16,044 nucleotides of DNA from an uncultured Oscillospiraceae bacterium. GTDB lineage: Bacteria; Bacillota; Clostridia; Oscillospirales; Oscillospiraceae. A program made the position numbers and the translations under genes. The DNA lies in assembly GCA_910579485.1 (NCBI GenBank), contig CAJTVO010000082.1, positions 1 to 16,044 on the forward strand. Reading direction: 5' to 3'. Within the stretch, counting starts at the first letter, position 1, and the number at the start of each line of letters is the position of its first letter. Shown here piece after piece: positions 7,322-14,161 of this stretch. The notes beneath the pieces are model-generated. The model had not been told where the DNA came from, did no database searches, and saw nothing but the letters and a program-made list of their open reading frames with translations.

Positions 7322-9148
7322 TCAAGTATCCTGTGTGGAATGCGCCCACTGGTAGACCGCCGCGGCCGCGTTTTTGGGCACCACCGCCTGCAATTCCTCC
7401 AGAGACGCCTCCTTAATCGCTTTCAAGCTCTTGAAATGCTTCAGCAGCGCCAGCCGCCGGGCCTCTCCCACGCCGGGGATGCCGTCCAGCGTGGACCCCC
7501 GGACCGACTTTCCGTGACTCTCCCGGTTGAAGGTGATGGCGAACCGGTGGGTCTCCTCCTGGATGCGCCCAATCAGCGAGAACACCACCTGGGTCCCCTG
7601 GATGCCGATCTCCCGGCCCTCCGGCGTCACCAGCGCCCGGGTCCGGTGCCGGTCGTCCTTCACCATGCCGAAGATGGGGATCGCCAGCCCGAACCGTTCC
7701 GTCACCCGCCGGGCCACCTTGGCGTGCTGCTCGCCGCCGTCGATGAGCATCACGTCCGGCAGAGGCATAAACTTTTTATCCTTCTCCATATAATGGGTGA
7801 GCCGCCGGGTCAGGACCTCCTCCATGGACCTGTAGTCGTCCGGATGTCCCTCCACTTCCTTGATCCGGAACCGCCGGTACCGGTCCTTAGCCGGCCTGGA
7901 CCCGTGGAACACCACCATGGACGCCACGATATCGTCCGCGCCGGTGTTGGAGATGTCGTAGCTCTCCATCCATTCCGGCGCTTCCTCCAGCCCCAGCATC
8001 TTCCCCAGCAGCTCCAGGGTCTTGTCCGACCGCTCCTGACTGCTGGTCTGGCGCTCCGCCTCTTCCCGGGCGTTGGTCTCCGCCATTTGCAGCACCTGGG
8101 CCCGCTCCCCCCGCTGGGGGACCCGCAGGGTCACCCTGTGCCTCGCCTTCTCCGTCAGAAGCTGCTCCAGCACCTCCTGATCCTCGATGGCCTCCGGCAG
8201 ACAGATCTCCCGGGGCAGCACGGACCGCCCGCCATAATACTGCAGCAGCAGCGCGGACAAAATTTCCGCTGGATCGTCCAGCGCGGAGGCGCCAAACAGC
8301 TCCGCCTCCCGTCCCGTCAGCTGTCCCTCCTCATAGTGGAGGACCGCATAACAGCACTTGGCCCCCAGATACAGCCCCCAAACGTCCGTGTCGGCGCAGA
8401 CCCCGGCCAGGACCTTCTGCCGCTTGCCGAGGACCTTGATGGCCGCGATCCGGTCCCGGAGGGCGGCGGCCTCCTCGAACTGGAGCTCCTCCGCCGCCCT
8501 CTGCATTTCCTCCTCTAGCTGGCTGGTCACCAGCCGGATCTTTCCCTCCAGCAGCTGCACCGCCAGATCGATCCGCCGGTTGTACTCCTCCCCGGTCATT
8601 TCCGCCCGGCAGAAGCCGTCGCACCGTCCCATGTGGTGATTGAGACAGGGCCGCTCCTTCCCGATGTCCCTGGGGAACGTCTTCCCGCAGGTAGGCAGAT
8701 GGAGGGCCGCCCGCACCGCGTCCAGAGCGGAGCGGGTCTCCTGCCGCATCCCATAGGGCCCGAAGTACCGCGCCCCGTCGTCGGACACCCGGCTGACGAT
8801 GGAGAATTTCGGATACGCCTCCCGGCTGAGGCGGACGAAGGGATACCCCTTGTCGTCCTTCAGAAGGATGTTGTACCGGGGCATGTACTGTTTGATGAGC
8901 GCGTTCTCCAGCACCAGCGCCTCGAACTCGCTGCCCACAATGATGGTGTCGAAGTCATCCACCAGCCCCACCATGGTGTGGGTCTTGATGTTGTGGCCCC
9001 GGCCCGCCTGAAAATACTGGCTCACCCGGTTTTTCAGCTTTTTGGCCTTGCCCACATAGATGACCTCGCCGTCCTTCCCGTGCATCAGGTACACCCCGGG
9101 AGCCAGAGGCAGGCTGTTGGCTTTTTCCAGCAATTCTTCCTTTGTCAT
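7322..9148 (-). CDS. uvrC: excinuclease ABC subunit C
   Basis: Nucleotide excision repair nuclease, 608 residues, cutting on both sides of UvrB-bound lesions in the cytoplasm. The N-terminal GIY-YIG domain shows GVY (18-20), IYVG (30-33) with Y31, R41 and the metal-binding E81 in EALVLEN. Cysteines C154, C168, C176 and C180 match the Fe-S ligand positions described for UvrC. A UVR helix pair lies at about 200-240. The RNase H-like nuclease follows, with D398 (SYDISN) and D470 (LIDGG), then helix-hairpin-helix motifs (STLDGIPGVGEARRLALLKHFKSLKAI, 552-578). The ATG at 9148 is chosen because GGAGG sits 7 nt upstream and the protein then starts at the family's usual point; the frame is open to 9217 but that extension has no homology. 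It follows the hydrolase gene by 72 nt on the same strand and may share its transcript. Confidence 0.97.
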   Translation of the reverse strand: MTKEELLEKANSLPLAPGVYLMHGKDGEVIYVGKAKKLKNRVSQYFQAGRGHNIKTHTMVGLVDDFDTIIVGSEFEALVLENALIKQYMPRYNILLKDDKGYPFVRLSREAYPKFSIVSRVSDDGARYFGPYGMRQETRSALDAVRAALHLPTCGKTFPRDIGKERPCLNHHMGRCDGFCRAEMTGEEYNRRIDLAVQLLEGKIRLVTSQLEEEMQRAAEELQFEEAAALRDRIAAIKVLGKRQKVLAGVCADTDVWGLYLGAKCCYAVLHYEEGQLTGREAELFGASALDDPAEILSALLLQYYGGRSVLPREICLPEAIEDQEVLEQLLTEKARHRVTLRVPQRGERAQVLQMAETNAREEAERQTSSQERSDKTLELLGKMLGLEEAPEWMESYDISNTGADDIVASMVVFHGSRPAKDRYRRFRIKEVEGHPDDYRSMEEVLTRRLTHYMEKDKKFMPLPDVMLIDGGEQHAKVARRVTERFGLAIPIFGMVKDDRHRTRALVTPEGREIGIQGTQVVFSLIGRIQEETHRFAITFNRESHGKSVRGSTLDGIPGVGEARRLALLKHFKSLKAIKEASLEELQAVVPKNAAAAVYQWAHSTQDT

Positions 9149-9220
9149 ATAACGTCCTCCAACTGGCAGTGCGCCCCTTTCGTAACATCGCTGCAGGCAT
9201 CCATAGAGATAAACCAAAAT

Positions 9221-10171
9221 TTACCGCTCCAGCAGGAACGCCCTGATCCCTTCACTGATCGCTTTATACTCGTGATCATGAACATAATGCGGGCAGTCCA
9301 ATTCTATATATTCCCCTTCGTCAACCTGTGATATATATTCAATCGGAATTTTCCTCCACGTTTCTTTATCAAAGCCCGTTCCACCAGAACCGTCTGAAAT
9401 AAATAACAGCATCGGAAGCTGCGGAACACCCATGCTTTTCACTTTTTCAGCATTTTCCTTTACCCGTTCCATTTCGTTGATCATTGTCACGGTTGCTGTC
9501 CGGCTGTAAAAAACCGCTCTATAAATATCCTTTTCGTCATCGGATAATGTACCAAACTTTATAGCGTCACTGTCCGAAATGCCCGGTATAAAACGAGTGA
9601 CACCCATATCAGCCGCCCAGCTCGCAATGCGCATGACCGGTATATTTATGTTCATGCTGTCATAATATTCCGGCACCGCCATATCCAGTCCAATAATTGC
9701 AGATACCTCCTCAGGATACTTCTGCGCCCAATACAGGGCCTCAAGTCCTGACATTGAGTGGGGGCAGAGGACATAGGGCGCGTTTGATCCCGCGGCGGCA
9801 AGAGCAGTCCTTGTGTCCTCTAGTATGGAATCAATGTCTCTGTCCTTATCGACAATATCGCTGAAACCGTATCCGAATTTCTCTACGACCGCGATCTGAT
9901 ATTGATCGCTCAAAAGAGAATAGAGGGACTTGAAATCCAGTATGGGAGAGCAGGTACCACCGCCTGACAGGAAAACAAGCGCCGTATCGCCGGTTCCTTC
10001 AACATAGACACTCATCTCGTGTCCGCCGACGTCAACCATTTGTCCTAACGGCGAACGTGATCCAGTTTCCGCTCTCAGACGGACTTGATGATTGACGTAT
10101 ATGATCAGCAGCAATACAAGCACTGCGGCAAGCACAATACCCGTTATCTTCATTGCTCTTTTTCTCATCAT
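9221..10171 (-). CDS. membrane-anchored alpha/beta hydrolase
   Basis: A 316-residue protein with an N-terminal signal-anchor (basic MMRKRAMK, hydrophobic residues about 9-26), so the catalytic domain is probably outside the membrane. LVFLSGGGTCSP (about 65-76) is the oxyanion-hole strand region. The nucleophile elbow is PHSMSG with Ser139; the usual first Gly of G-X-S-X-G is Pro, a variant I believe also occurs in related clostridial hydrolases. The C-terminal DCPHYVHDHEY (292-302) supplies the candidate catalytic His (295 or 298), and an acid is likely in FISDGSGG. Substrate unknown; ester, lactone or peptide bonds are all possible. Two adjacent ATGs exist (10171 and 10168). The ribosome site GAGGG is only 3 nt from the first but 6 nt from the second, so 10168 may be the real start. 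The gene is AT-richer than HPr and uvrC on either side. It has its own promoter. Confidence 0.85.
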   Translation of the reverse strand: MMRKRAMKITGIVLAAVLVLLLIIYVNHQVRLRAETGSRSPLGQMVDVGGHEMSVYVEGTGDTALVFLSGGGTCSPILDFKSLYSLLSDQYQIAVVEKFGYGFSDIVDKDRDIDSILEDTRTALAAAGSNAPYVLCPHSMSGLEALYWAQKYPEEVSAIIGLDMAVPEYYDSMNINIPVMRIASWAADMGVTRFIPGISDSDAIKFGTLSDDEKDIYRAVFYSRTATVTMINEMERVKENAEKVKSMGVPQLPMLLFISDGSGGTGFDKETWRKIPIEYISQVDEGEYIELDCPHYVHDHEYKAISEGIRAFLLER

Positions 10172-10214
10172 GTTCCCTCACATAGAAGCTTCGGCTTGTC
10201 GAGCCGGTATGCAA

Positions 10215-10243
10215 AGTATACCACTATCGCAAGTGGCGTTCAA
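10215..10243 (-). promoter_or_regulatory. sigmaA-type promoter for the hydrolase gene with internal inverted repeats
   Basis: On the minus strand TTGAAC (10243-10238), 17-nt spacer, TATACT (10220-10215). The spacer contains CCACT-N6-AGTGG (10221-10236), and GGTAT-N7-ATACC (10206-10222) overlaps the -10. Such symmetry inside a promoter suggests repressor binding. The leader is about 40 nt. Confidence 0.65.
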
Positions 10244-10301
10244 CCCTCATTTATACGCGCTGCCCACAGCAGAGGGCCTCCCCCAGCCTGCGCCAGGAAA
10301 A

Positions 10302-10331
10302 AAAGACTGTTTCGTCACCGAAACAGTCTTT
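10302..10331 (-). terminator. rho-independent terminator of HPr
   Basis: A perfect 13-bp stem: AAAGACTGTTTCG (10302-10314) and CGAAACAGTCTTT (10319-10331), loop of 4 nt. On the minus strand the stem ends in a T-run (complement of the A-run at 10298-10304). It lies 20 nt beyond the HPr stop. Confidence 0.92.
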
Positions 10332-10350
10332 CATCCGCTGTGTATTGTGG

Positions 10351-10617
10351 TTACTCGCCAAACTCGCCGGAACGGACCAGCTCGGCCAGAGCCTCCACGG
10401 CCTCCTTCTCGTCGGAGCCGTCGGCGATCAGGGTGATGGTGGTGCCCTTCACGATGCCCAGGGAGAGTACGCCCAGCAGGCTCTTGGCATTCACCCGGCG
10501 CTCGTCCTTCTCGACCCAGATGCCGCTCTTGAACTCATTGGCCTTGCGGATGAAGTAGGTGGCAGGTCTCGCGTGCAGACCGACCTCGTTGTTAATGGTG
10601 ACTTCCTGAGTATACAT
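10351..10617 (-). CDS. ptsH: phosphocarrier protein HPr
   Basis: An 88-residue HPr. GLHARPAT places the phosphotransfer histidine at exactly residue 15, and NAKSLLGVLSLG places the regulatory serine at residue 46, the site used by HPr kinase in Firmicutes. So it can serve both sugar phosphorylation (from enzyme I) and carbon catabolite control (with CcpA). The ATG at 10617 is used because it aligns with the family start and has AGAGGAG about 10 nt upstream; an in-frame ATG at 10644 would add nine residues ahead of the HPr fold. No ptsI, hprK or EII gene lies nearby, so this is an orphan HPr. It is monocistronic, with its own promoter and a strong terminator. Confidence 0.96.
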   Translation of the reverse strand: MYTQEVTINNEVGLHARPATYFIRKANEFKSGIWVEKDERRVNAKSLLGVLSLGIVKGTTITLIADGSDEKEAVEALAELVRSGEFGE

Positions 10618-10690
10618 AGACCTATATCTCCTCTTCAATCTCAATCTGCATATACTGCATCACAGCATCACAGCCGTTGGATATGGTTAT

Positions 10691-10719
10691 ATGTTAGCAA
10701 ATTTATTTCCCCTCGTCAA
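10691..10719 (-). promoter_or_regulatory. sigmaA-type promoter for HPr
   Basis: Minus strand: TTGACG (10719-10714), 17-nt spacer, TAACAT (10696-10691). The start point would be near 10684, giving a leader of about 67 nt. The rest of the gene-free stretch 10618-10918 shows no gene, only AT-rich sequence and the hairpin at 10887. Confidence 0.65.
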
Positions 10720-10886
10720 CGGCACATTCCACAAATTTGTCTGCCCTCAGAAGACCTTTGCACACCGTTTTGTGGGAATATTTACGAAAGCATTATTCTT
10801 CCCCCCTTATACCGCCGTCTTTTTCCTGTTCCGTGGAAAGTATTCCCAGCAAACAGCCGGACTATGCCCTCTATTTCTCAGTTTAT

Positions 10887-10911
10887 GCGGCGCGGCCCGG
10901 AAACGCGCCGC
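10887..10911 (-). terminator. GC-rich hairpin after the unknown membrane protein gene
   Basis: GCGGCGCG (10887-10894) and CGCGCCGC (10904-10911) pair around a 9-nt loop, 7 nt beyond the stop of the gene at 10919. There is no T-run on the minus strand, so it is at best a weak or factor-assisted terminator. Confidence 0.4.
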
Positions 10912-10918
10912 CCTCCGC

Positions 10919-11512
10919 TCAGACCGCCTTCCCCTCCCGGACGGGAGCCAGCAGCAGCTCGCCTCCCACGCACCGCACCGACAGCCCCGGACACCGCTCC
11001 CGCAGGCCCTCCGCCAGCGCGCCCAGCGCCTCCTGCCGGCCCCGGTGCCCGGACATGCGCTCCGCCAGGGCCGGGTCCAGCCCGGCGACCCGGACGGTGA
11101 CCAGCACCATCCCCCCGCTCTCCGTCTCAAAGCAGGGATCCAGCGCAAGCAGCGCCTCCGGCGCCCCCTCCGCCCGCAGCTCCTCCGTCTCCAGCTCCTG
11201 CCGGAGGACCCGCCGGTACAGCGCCTCCCGGATATTGGGGTACTGCGCCGCAGCCTCCGCCGTTCCGTCCGCCGCCAGCGGCGGAGGAAAGCGCACCGTG
11301 ATGAACCCGGGCCCGCCCAGCGCCGGATGCTCCATGAGCTCCGCCAGCGCCTCCGCCGCCGCGCCCAGGGCCTCGATCCCATCCAAACGGAGCTCCCGCT
11401 CCGCCGCCTCCCGGGGCTCCCCGCCGTCTCTCCGTCCGAAGGCCTGCGCGGCCCAGAGGATAGCCGCTGCCGCCGCCAGCACCCCGGCGGCCAGGAAAAA
11501 GAAGTGCATCAT
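10919..11512 (-). CDS. hypothetical membrane-anchored protein
   Basis: 197 residues. A single hydrophobic helix (about residues 3-24, HFFFLAAGVLAAAAAILWAAQAF) is followed by a soluble domain rich in Ala, Glu, Leu and Arg, with VLVTVRVAGLDPALAERM near residue 140 and a C-terminal strand-like LSVRCVGGELLLAPV. The topology is probably N-terminal anchor with the domain outside or inside undecided. I do not recognise a family. Support for it being real: a good GGGAGG ribosome site 5 nt before the first of two ATGs, a near-perfect promoter, and protein-like hydrophobicity, whereas overlapping frames on the same strand are Arg-rich shadows. It is transcribed divergently from the XRE regulator, which may control it. 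Confidence 0.65.
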   Translation of the reverse strand: MMHFFFLAAGVLAAAAAILWAAQAFGRRDGGEPREAAERELRLDGIEALGAAAEALAELMEHPALGGPGFITVRFPPPLAADGTAEAAAQYPNIREALYRRVLRQELETEELRAEGAPEALLALDPCFETESGGMVLVTVRVAGLDPALAERMSGHRGRQEALGALAEGLRERCPGLSVRCVGGELLLAPVREGKAV

Positions 11513-11543
11513 CCAACCCTCCCGTTGTTATCTTTCAGCATAT

Positions 11544-11572
11544 ATTATAGTATTCTTTCAGATAATTTGCAA
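11544..11572 (-). promoter_or_regulatory. strong sigmaA-type promoter for the hypothetical membrane protein gene
   Basis: Minus strand: TTGCAA (11572-11567), 17-nt spacer, TATAAT (11549-11544), a consensus -10. Transcription would begin near 11537, giving a leader of about 25 nt. Confidence 0.75.
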
Positions 11573-11594
11573 GAGGGAATGTTGTCTGTAAGAT
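11567..11594 (+). promoter_or_regulatory. candidate promoter for the XRE regulator, sharing its -35 with the divergent promoter
   Basis: TTGCAA (11567-11572), 16-nt spacer, TAAGAT (11589-11594). TTGCAA is its own reverse complement, so the same hexamer can serve as -35 in both directions. The -10 matches consensus at four of six positions. Confidence 0.45.
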
Positions 11595-11617
11595 AACTGT
11601 GGAGGGAGCTGATAGAA

Positions 11618-11938
11618 ATGAGCGCAGACATGCGCGCGCTGGGCGAGTCCATCCGGGCGGCCCGGATGCGGAAGGGCCTGACCCAGGAGGCCCTGGCCGA
11701 GCTGCTGGACATCACCCCCATCCACCTGAAGAATATGGAGAGTTCCCGCAGGAATCCGTCGGTGCCGCTGCTGTTCTCGCTGATGGAGCTGCTGGACCTT
11801 TCCGTGGACGCCCTGGTCTTTCCGGAGCGGCAGGAGGGCGGCGTGCTCCACACCGACGGCCTCTCAGAGGCCGAGGTCGAAGCGCTGACCCGTCTGGTGG
11901 ATGTGATGCGGCAAAAAAGCAAAGGCCGGGACCGGTAG
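11618..11938 (+). CDS. XRE-family helix-turn-helix transcriptional regulator
   Basis: 106 residues. A Cro/CI-type HTH covers about residues 7-63 (LGESIRAARMRKGLTQEALAELLDITPIHLKNMESSRRNPSVPLL...), with LTQEALAELLDITPIHLKNME as the HTH itself. The following segment LMELLDLSVDALVFPE is the usual end of the fold. The C-terminal 40 residues are a short charged helical tail with no sensor domain. It likely binds as a dimer to the divergent promoter region just upstream, regulating itself and perhaps the membrane protein gene at 10919. GGAGGGAG lies 9-16 nt before the ATG. The stop overlaps the start of a possible terminator stem. Confidence 0.9.
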   Translation: MSADMRALGESIRAARMRKGLTQEALAELLDITPIHLKNMESSRRNPSVPLLFSLMELLDLSVDALVFPERQEGGVLHTDGLSEAEVEALTRLVDVMRQKSKGRDR

Positions 11939-11968
11939 CGAGCGCTGCCCTCCCGGCCCCTTCTCTTT
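11924..11968 (+). terminator. probable terminator after the XRE regulator
   Basis: GGCCGGGA (11924-11931) pairs with TCCCGGCC (11951-11958); the 19-nt loop includes the TAG stop. A pyrimidine run with several Ts (CCTTCTCTTT) follows. It is weaker than the other terminators here because of the loop size and interrupted T-run. Confidence 0.5.
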
Positions 11969-11992
11969 CCCGCCGCCCCGGTCCGCCCGGTG

Positions 11993-12021
11993 TTGACTTT
12001 TCCCCGCCCGGGCCGTATACT
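11993..12021 (+). promoter_or_regulatory. sigmaA-type promoter of the lipoate operon
   Basis: TTGACT (11993-11998), 17-nt spacer, TATACT (12016-12021). The start would be about 12028, only 25 nt before the GTG start codon of the first gene, leaving no room for a riboswitch. It is the only clear promoter ahead of the four lipoate genes. Confidence 0.8.
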
Positions 12022-12052
12022 GTACCTATTCCCTCCAAAGGAGGCGGACAGC

Positions 12053-13000
12053 GTGATCACCTTTGACAGCCATTCCACGGACCCCTACTATAACCTGGCC
12101 TTTGAAGAATATATCTTCACCCATTTCCGCCAGGAGGACGTCTTCCTCCTCTGGCGCAGCGCCCCCTGCATGGTGGTAGGGAGTTATCAAAACATCTGCC
12201 GGGAGGTCCGCCCCGTGAAGCTCTGGCGGCAGGGCGTTCCCGTCCTCCGCCGCATCTCCGGCGGCGGCGCGGTCTATCACGACCTGGGCAACCTCAACTA
12301 CTCCTGCATCACCACCCAGGACGGCGGCGTGGATTACGGCAAGAGTCTTGCCCCCATTCTGGAGGCCCTGAACGCCATCGGCGTCCCCGCCCGGCAAAAC
12401 CGGACCAGCGACATTGCCATTGGAGAAGAGAAGATCTCCGGCAGCGCCCAGCGCTCGGCGGGAGGCCGCCTGCTCCACCACGGGACGCTGCTCTTCGACT
12501 CCGACCTGACGGCCCTGGAGGACATCTCCGTCCGGGGCAAGAACGACTGCGTCCAGACCAAGGGCACCCAGTCCGCCATCTGCGCCGTCACCAACATCCG
12601 CCCCCACCTGGCGGAGGATATGACGATAGAGACTTTCCGCCAGCGCCTGCTGGACCATATGGTCCCGGACCCCGGCGGCCGCCGCGAGCTGACCCCGGAC
12701 CAGCGCGAAGAAATTTTTCGCCTGCGGGATGAAAAATACTACAGCTGGGAGTGGACCTGGGGACGCACCCCCGCCTTTACCTACGAAAAACACGGCGTTT
12801 TTTCCGGCGCGCCCTTTCACGCCGCCTACGCCGCCAAGCACGGGATCGTTTCAGACGCCGCCATCGACTGTCCGGCCCTGGACGCCGCCCAGGCCGTCCG
12901 CCTGCTGAACGGCGCGCGCCTAGGTCCGGAGAGCTTCGCGGGGATCTGTGAGGCACTGGCCGGGGAGCGCAGTCCGGAACTGCTGGAGCTGCTGCTGTAA
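12053..13000 (+). CDS. lipoate-protein ligase A family protein (first paralogue)
   Basis: 315 residues of the BPL/LplA fold. Enzymes of this family activate lipoate or octanoate with ATP, or transfer it between proteins, forming an amide on a carrier lysine. The N terminus VITFDSHSTDPYYNLAFEEYIF matches the family opening. RRISGGGAVYHDLGNLNYS (66-84) is the substrate-binding Gly-rich motif; EEKISGSAQ has the catalytic lysine K127; LLHHGTLLFDSDL follows. A C-terminal accessory domain of about 80 residues is present, ending ELLELLL, so this looks like a full LplA rather than a short LipM/LipL type. The start is GTG 12053, with GGAGG 8 nt upstream; the frame is open to an ATG at 11990, but that lies upstream of the promoter's -35. 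It is first in an operon with a lipoyl-domain protein, lipA and a second paralogue. Confidence 0.92.
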   Translation: MITFDSHSTDPYYNLAFEEYIFTHFRQEDVFLLWRSAPCMVVGSYQNICREVRPVKLWRQGVPVLRRISGGGAVYHDLGNLNYSCITTQDGGVDYGKSLAPILEALNAIGVPARQNRTSDIAIGEEKISGSAQRSAGGRLLHHGTLLFDSDLTALEDISVRGKNDCVQTKGTQSAICAVTNIRPHLAEDMTIETFRQRLLDHMVPDPGGRRELTPDQREEIFRLRDEKYYSWEWTWGRTPAFTYEKHGVFSGAPFHAAYAAKHGIVSDAAIDCPALDAAQAVRLLNGARLGPESFAGICEALAGERSPELLELLL

Positions 13001-13055
13001 GCTCCAAAACATCTTCAAGAACACACGAAAATTCAACATATTGGGAGAAGACATC

Positions 13056-13295
13056 ATGGAAAAAGAACTTGCAATGCCCAAGCTGCGTCCCGAGATGACC
13101 AGCGGCGTCCTGTGCGCCTGGCTGAAAGAGGAGGGCGACCAGGTGGAAGCCGGCGAGCCCCTCTACGAGGTAGAGACGGACAAGGTGGTCAACCAGATCG
13201 AGGCCACCGCCTCCGGCGTCCTGAAAAAGCAGCTCTGGGAGGAGGGCGACCAGGTGGTCCCCGGCGCCCCGGTGGCGATCCTGGAAACGGAGTAA
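13056..13295 (+). CDS. free-standing E2-type lipoyl-domain protein
   Basis: 79 residues comprising a single biotinyl/lipoyl domain and nothing else. MPKLRPEMTSGVLCAWLKEEGDQVEAGEPLYEVETDKVVNQIEA is the pattern of 2-oxoacid dehydrogenase E2 lipoyl domains; K43 in the ETDKV turn is the predicted modified lysine. Biotin carriers would have EAMKM there, and GcvH is longer with a different turn. The second symmetric half (ASGVLKKQLWEEGDQVVPGAPVAILETE) completes the barrel; there is no linker, subunit-binding or acyltransferase domain. The start at 13056 has GGGAG 8 nt upstream and fits the fold; an open extension to 12948 is Cys/Trp-rich and overlaps the previous gene. It lies 55 nt after lplA-like 1 and 5 nt before lipA. 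It may be an assembly scaffold or the swinging arm of a distant enzyme. Confidence 0.92.
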   Translation: MEKELAMPKLRPEMTSGVLCAWLKEEGDQVEAGEPLYEVETDKVVNQIEATASGVLKKQLWEEGDQVVPGAPVAILETE

Positions 13296-13300
13296 GGGCC

Positions 13301-14161
13301 ATGGAGAGAAAACCGGAATGGCTGCGGGTCCGCTACAACCAGGAGGCCGTGGCCGAGGTCGCCCAGCTGCTGGGCCAGCTGAAGCTGAACACCGTATGTA
13401 AGGAGGCCAACTGCCCCAACCTGGGGGAGTGCTACCGCAAGCATACCGCCACCTTCATGATCCTGGGCAGCCAGTGTACCCGCAACTGCCGCTTCTGCAA
13501 CGTGACCCCCGGCCATCCCCTGCCCCCGGACCCGGATGAGCCGGAGAACGTAGCCGCCGCCGCCAAAAAGCTGGGCCTGCGCCACGTGGTCCTGACCTGC
13601 CCCACCCGTGACGACCTCCCGGACGGCGGCGCGGAGCAGTTCGCCAAGACCGTCCGGGCCATCCGCGCCGCCTGCCCCGGCGTGACGGTGGAGACCCTGA
13701 TCTCCGACATGAAGATGGACACCGCCGCCCTGGACGTGGTGATCGAGGCCCGGCCCGAGGTCCTCAACCACAATGTGGAGACCGTCCAGGCCCTGCAAAA
13801 GGCCGTCCGGCCCCAGGCGGACTACCGGCGGAGCCTCTCCGTCCTCCGCTACTGCAAAGAGAAGGCCCCCTCCCTCCTGACCAAGACCGGCTTCATGGTG
13901 GGCCTTGGCGAGACCGAGGAGCAGATCGGCCAGCTGATGGACGACGTCCTGGCCGTGGGCTGCGACATCCTCACCATCGGCCAGTACCTGCAGCCCACGC
14001 CGGAGCACTACCCTCTGGCCCGCTACGCCACGCCGGAGGATTTTGCCCGCTATAAAGAAACGGCCCTGGCGAAGGGCTTCCGCTACGTGGCCTCCGCCCC
14101 CCTGGCGCGAAGCTCCTATAAGGCCTGGGAGGCACTGGAGGGCGTCCATGATCTACATTGA
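13301..14161 (+). CDS. lipA: lipoyl synthase
   Basis: 286 residues. This radical-SAM enzyme inserts two sulfurs at C6 and C8 of a protein-bound octanoyl chain. The auxiliary cluster ligands are C33, C38, C44 (C-X4-C-X5-C in VCKEANCPNLGEC); the radical-SAM cluster ligands are C59, C63, C66 (CTRNCRFC). The C-terminal RSSY motif (270-273) supplies the serine ligand of the auxiliary cluster. NHNVETV and TKTGFMVGLGET are the usual family blocks. One departure: the family's VLTSVDRDDLPDGG reads VLTCPTRDDLPDGG, adding C100. The ATG follows the lipoyl-domain stop by 5 nt, with GGAG spanning that junction 8 nt upstream, so the two are translationally coupled. The last 14 nt overlap the next gene. No lipB-type octanoyltransferase is seen, so one of the LplA paralogues must supply the octanoyl substrate if lipoate is made de novo. 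Confidence 0.97.
   Translation: MERKPEWLRVRYNQEAVAEVAQLLGQLKLNTVCKEANCPNLGECYRKHTATFMILGSQCTRNCRFCNVTPGHPLPPDPDEPENVAAAAKKLGLRHVVLTCPTRDDLPDGGAEQFAKTVRAIRAACPGVTVETLISDMKMDTAALDVVIEARPEVLNHNVETVQALQKAVRPQADYRRSLSVLRYCKEKAPSLLTKTGFMVGLGETEEQIGQLMDDVLAVGCDILTIGQYLQPTPEHYPLARYATPEDFARYKETALAKGFRYVASAPLARSSYKAWEALEGVHDLH

Larger units (their letters stand above)
11527..11597. repeat. long-spaced inverted repeat and TCTTTCAG direct repeats, candidate operators
   Basis: GTTATCTT (11527-11534) and AAGATAAC (11590-11597) form an inverted pair bracketing both divergent promoters. TCTTTCAG occurs twice in direct orientation (11531-11538 and 11554-11561). These are plausible binding sites for the adjacent XRE protein, but that is inference from position. 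Confidence 0.45.

Noticed and set aside
5788..7416. 542-codon plus-strand frame over the MFS gene and the end of uvrC
   Set aside because: Gln/Arg/Pro-rich antisense translation with no ribosome site; the MFS reading is clearly membrane-like.
7064..8518. 484-codon plus-strand frame opposite uvrC
   Set aside because: Antisense to a fully conserved UvrC; composition is Leu/His/Pro/Arg-biased.
11990..12052. upstream ATG start for the first lplA-like gene
   Set aside because: The ATG lies just upstream of the promoter's -35 and the extension has no family similarity; GTG 12053 has an ideal ribosome site.
13163..14149. 328-codon minus-strand frame opposite lipA
   Set aside because: Gly/Val/His-rich shadow of a conserved enzyme. 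The same applies to 13971-15005 opposite the second lplA-like gene and 12026-12841 opposite the first.
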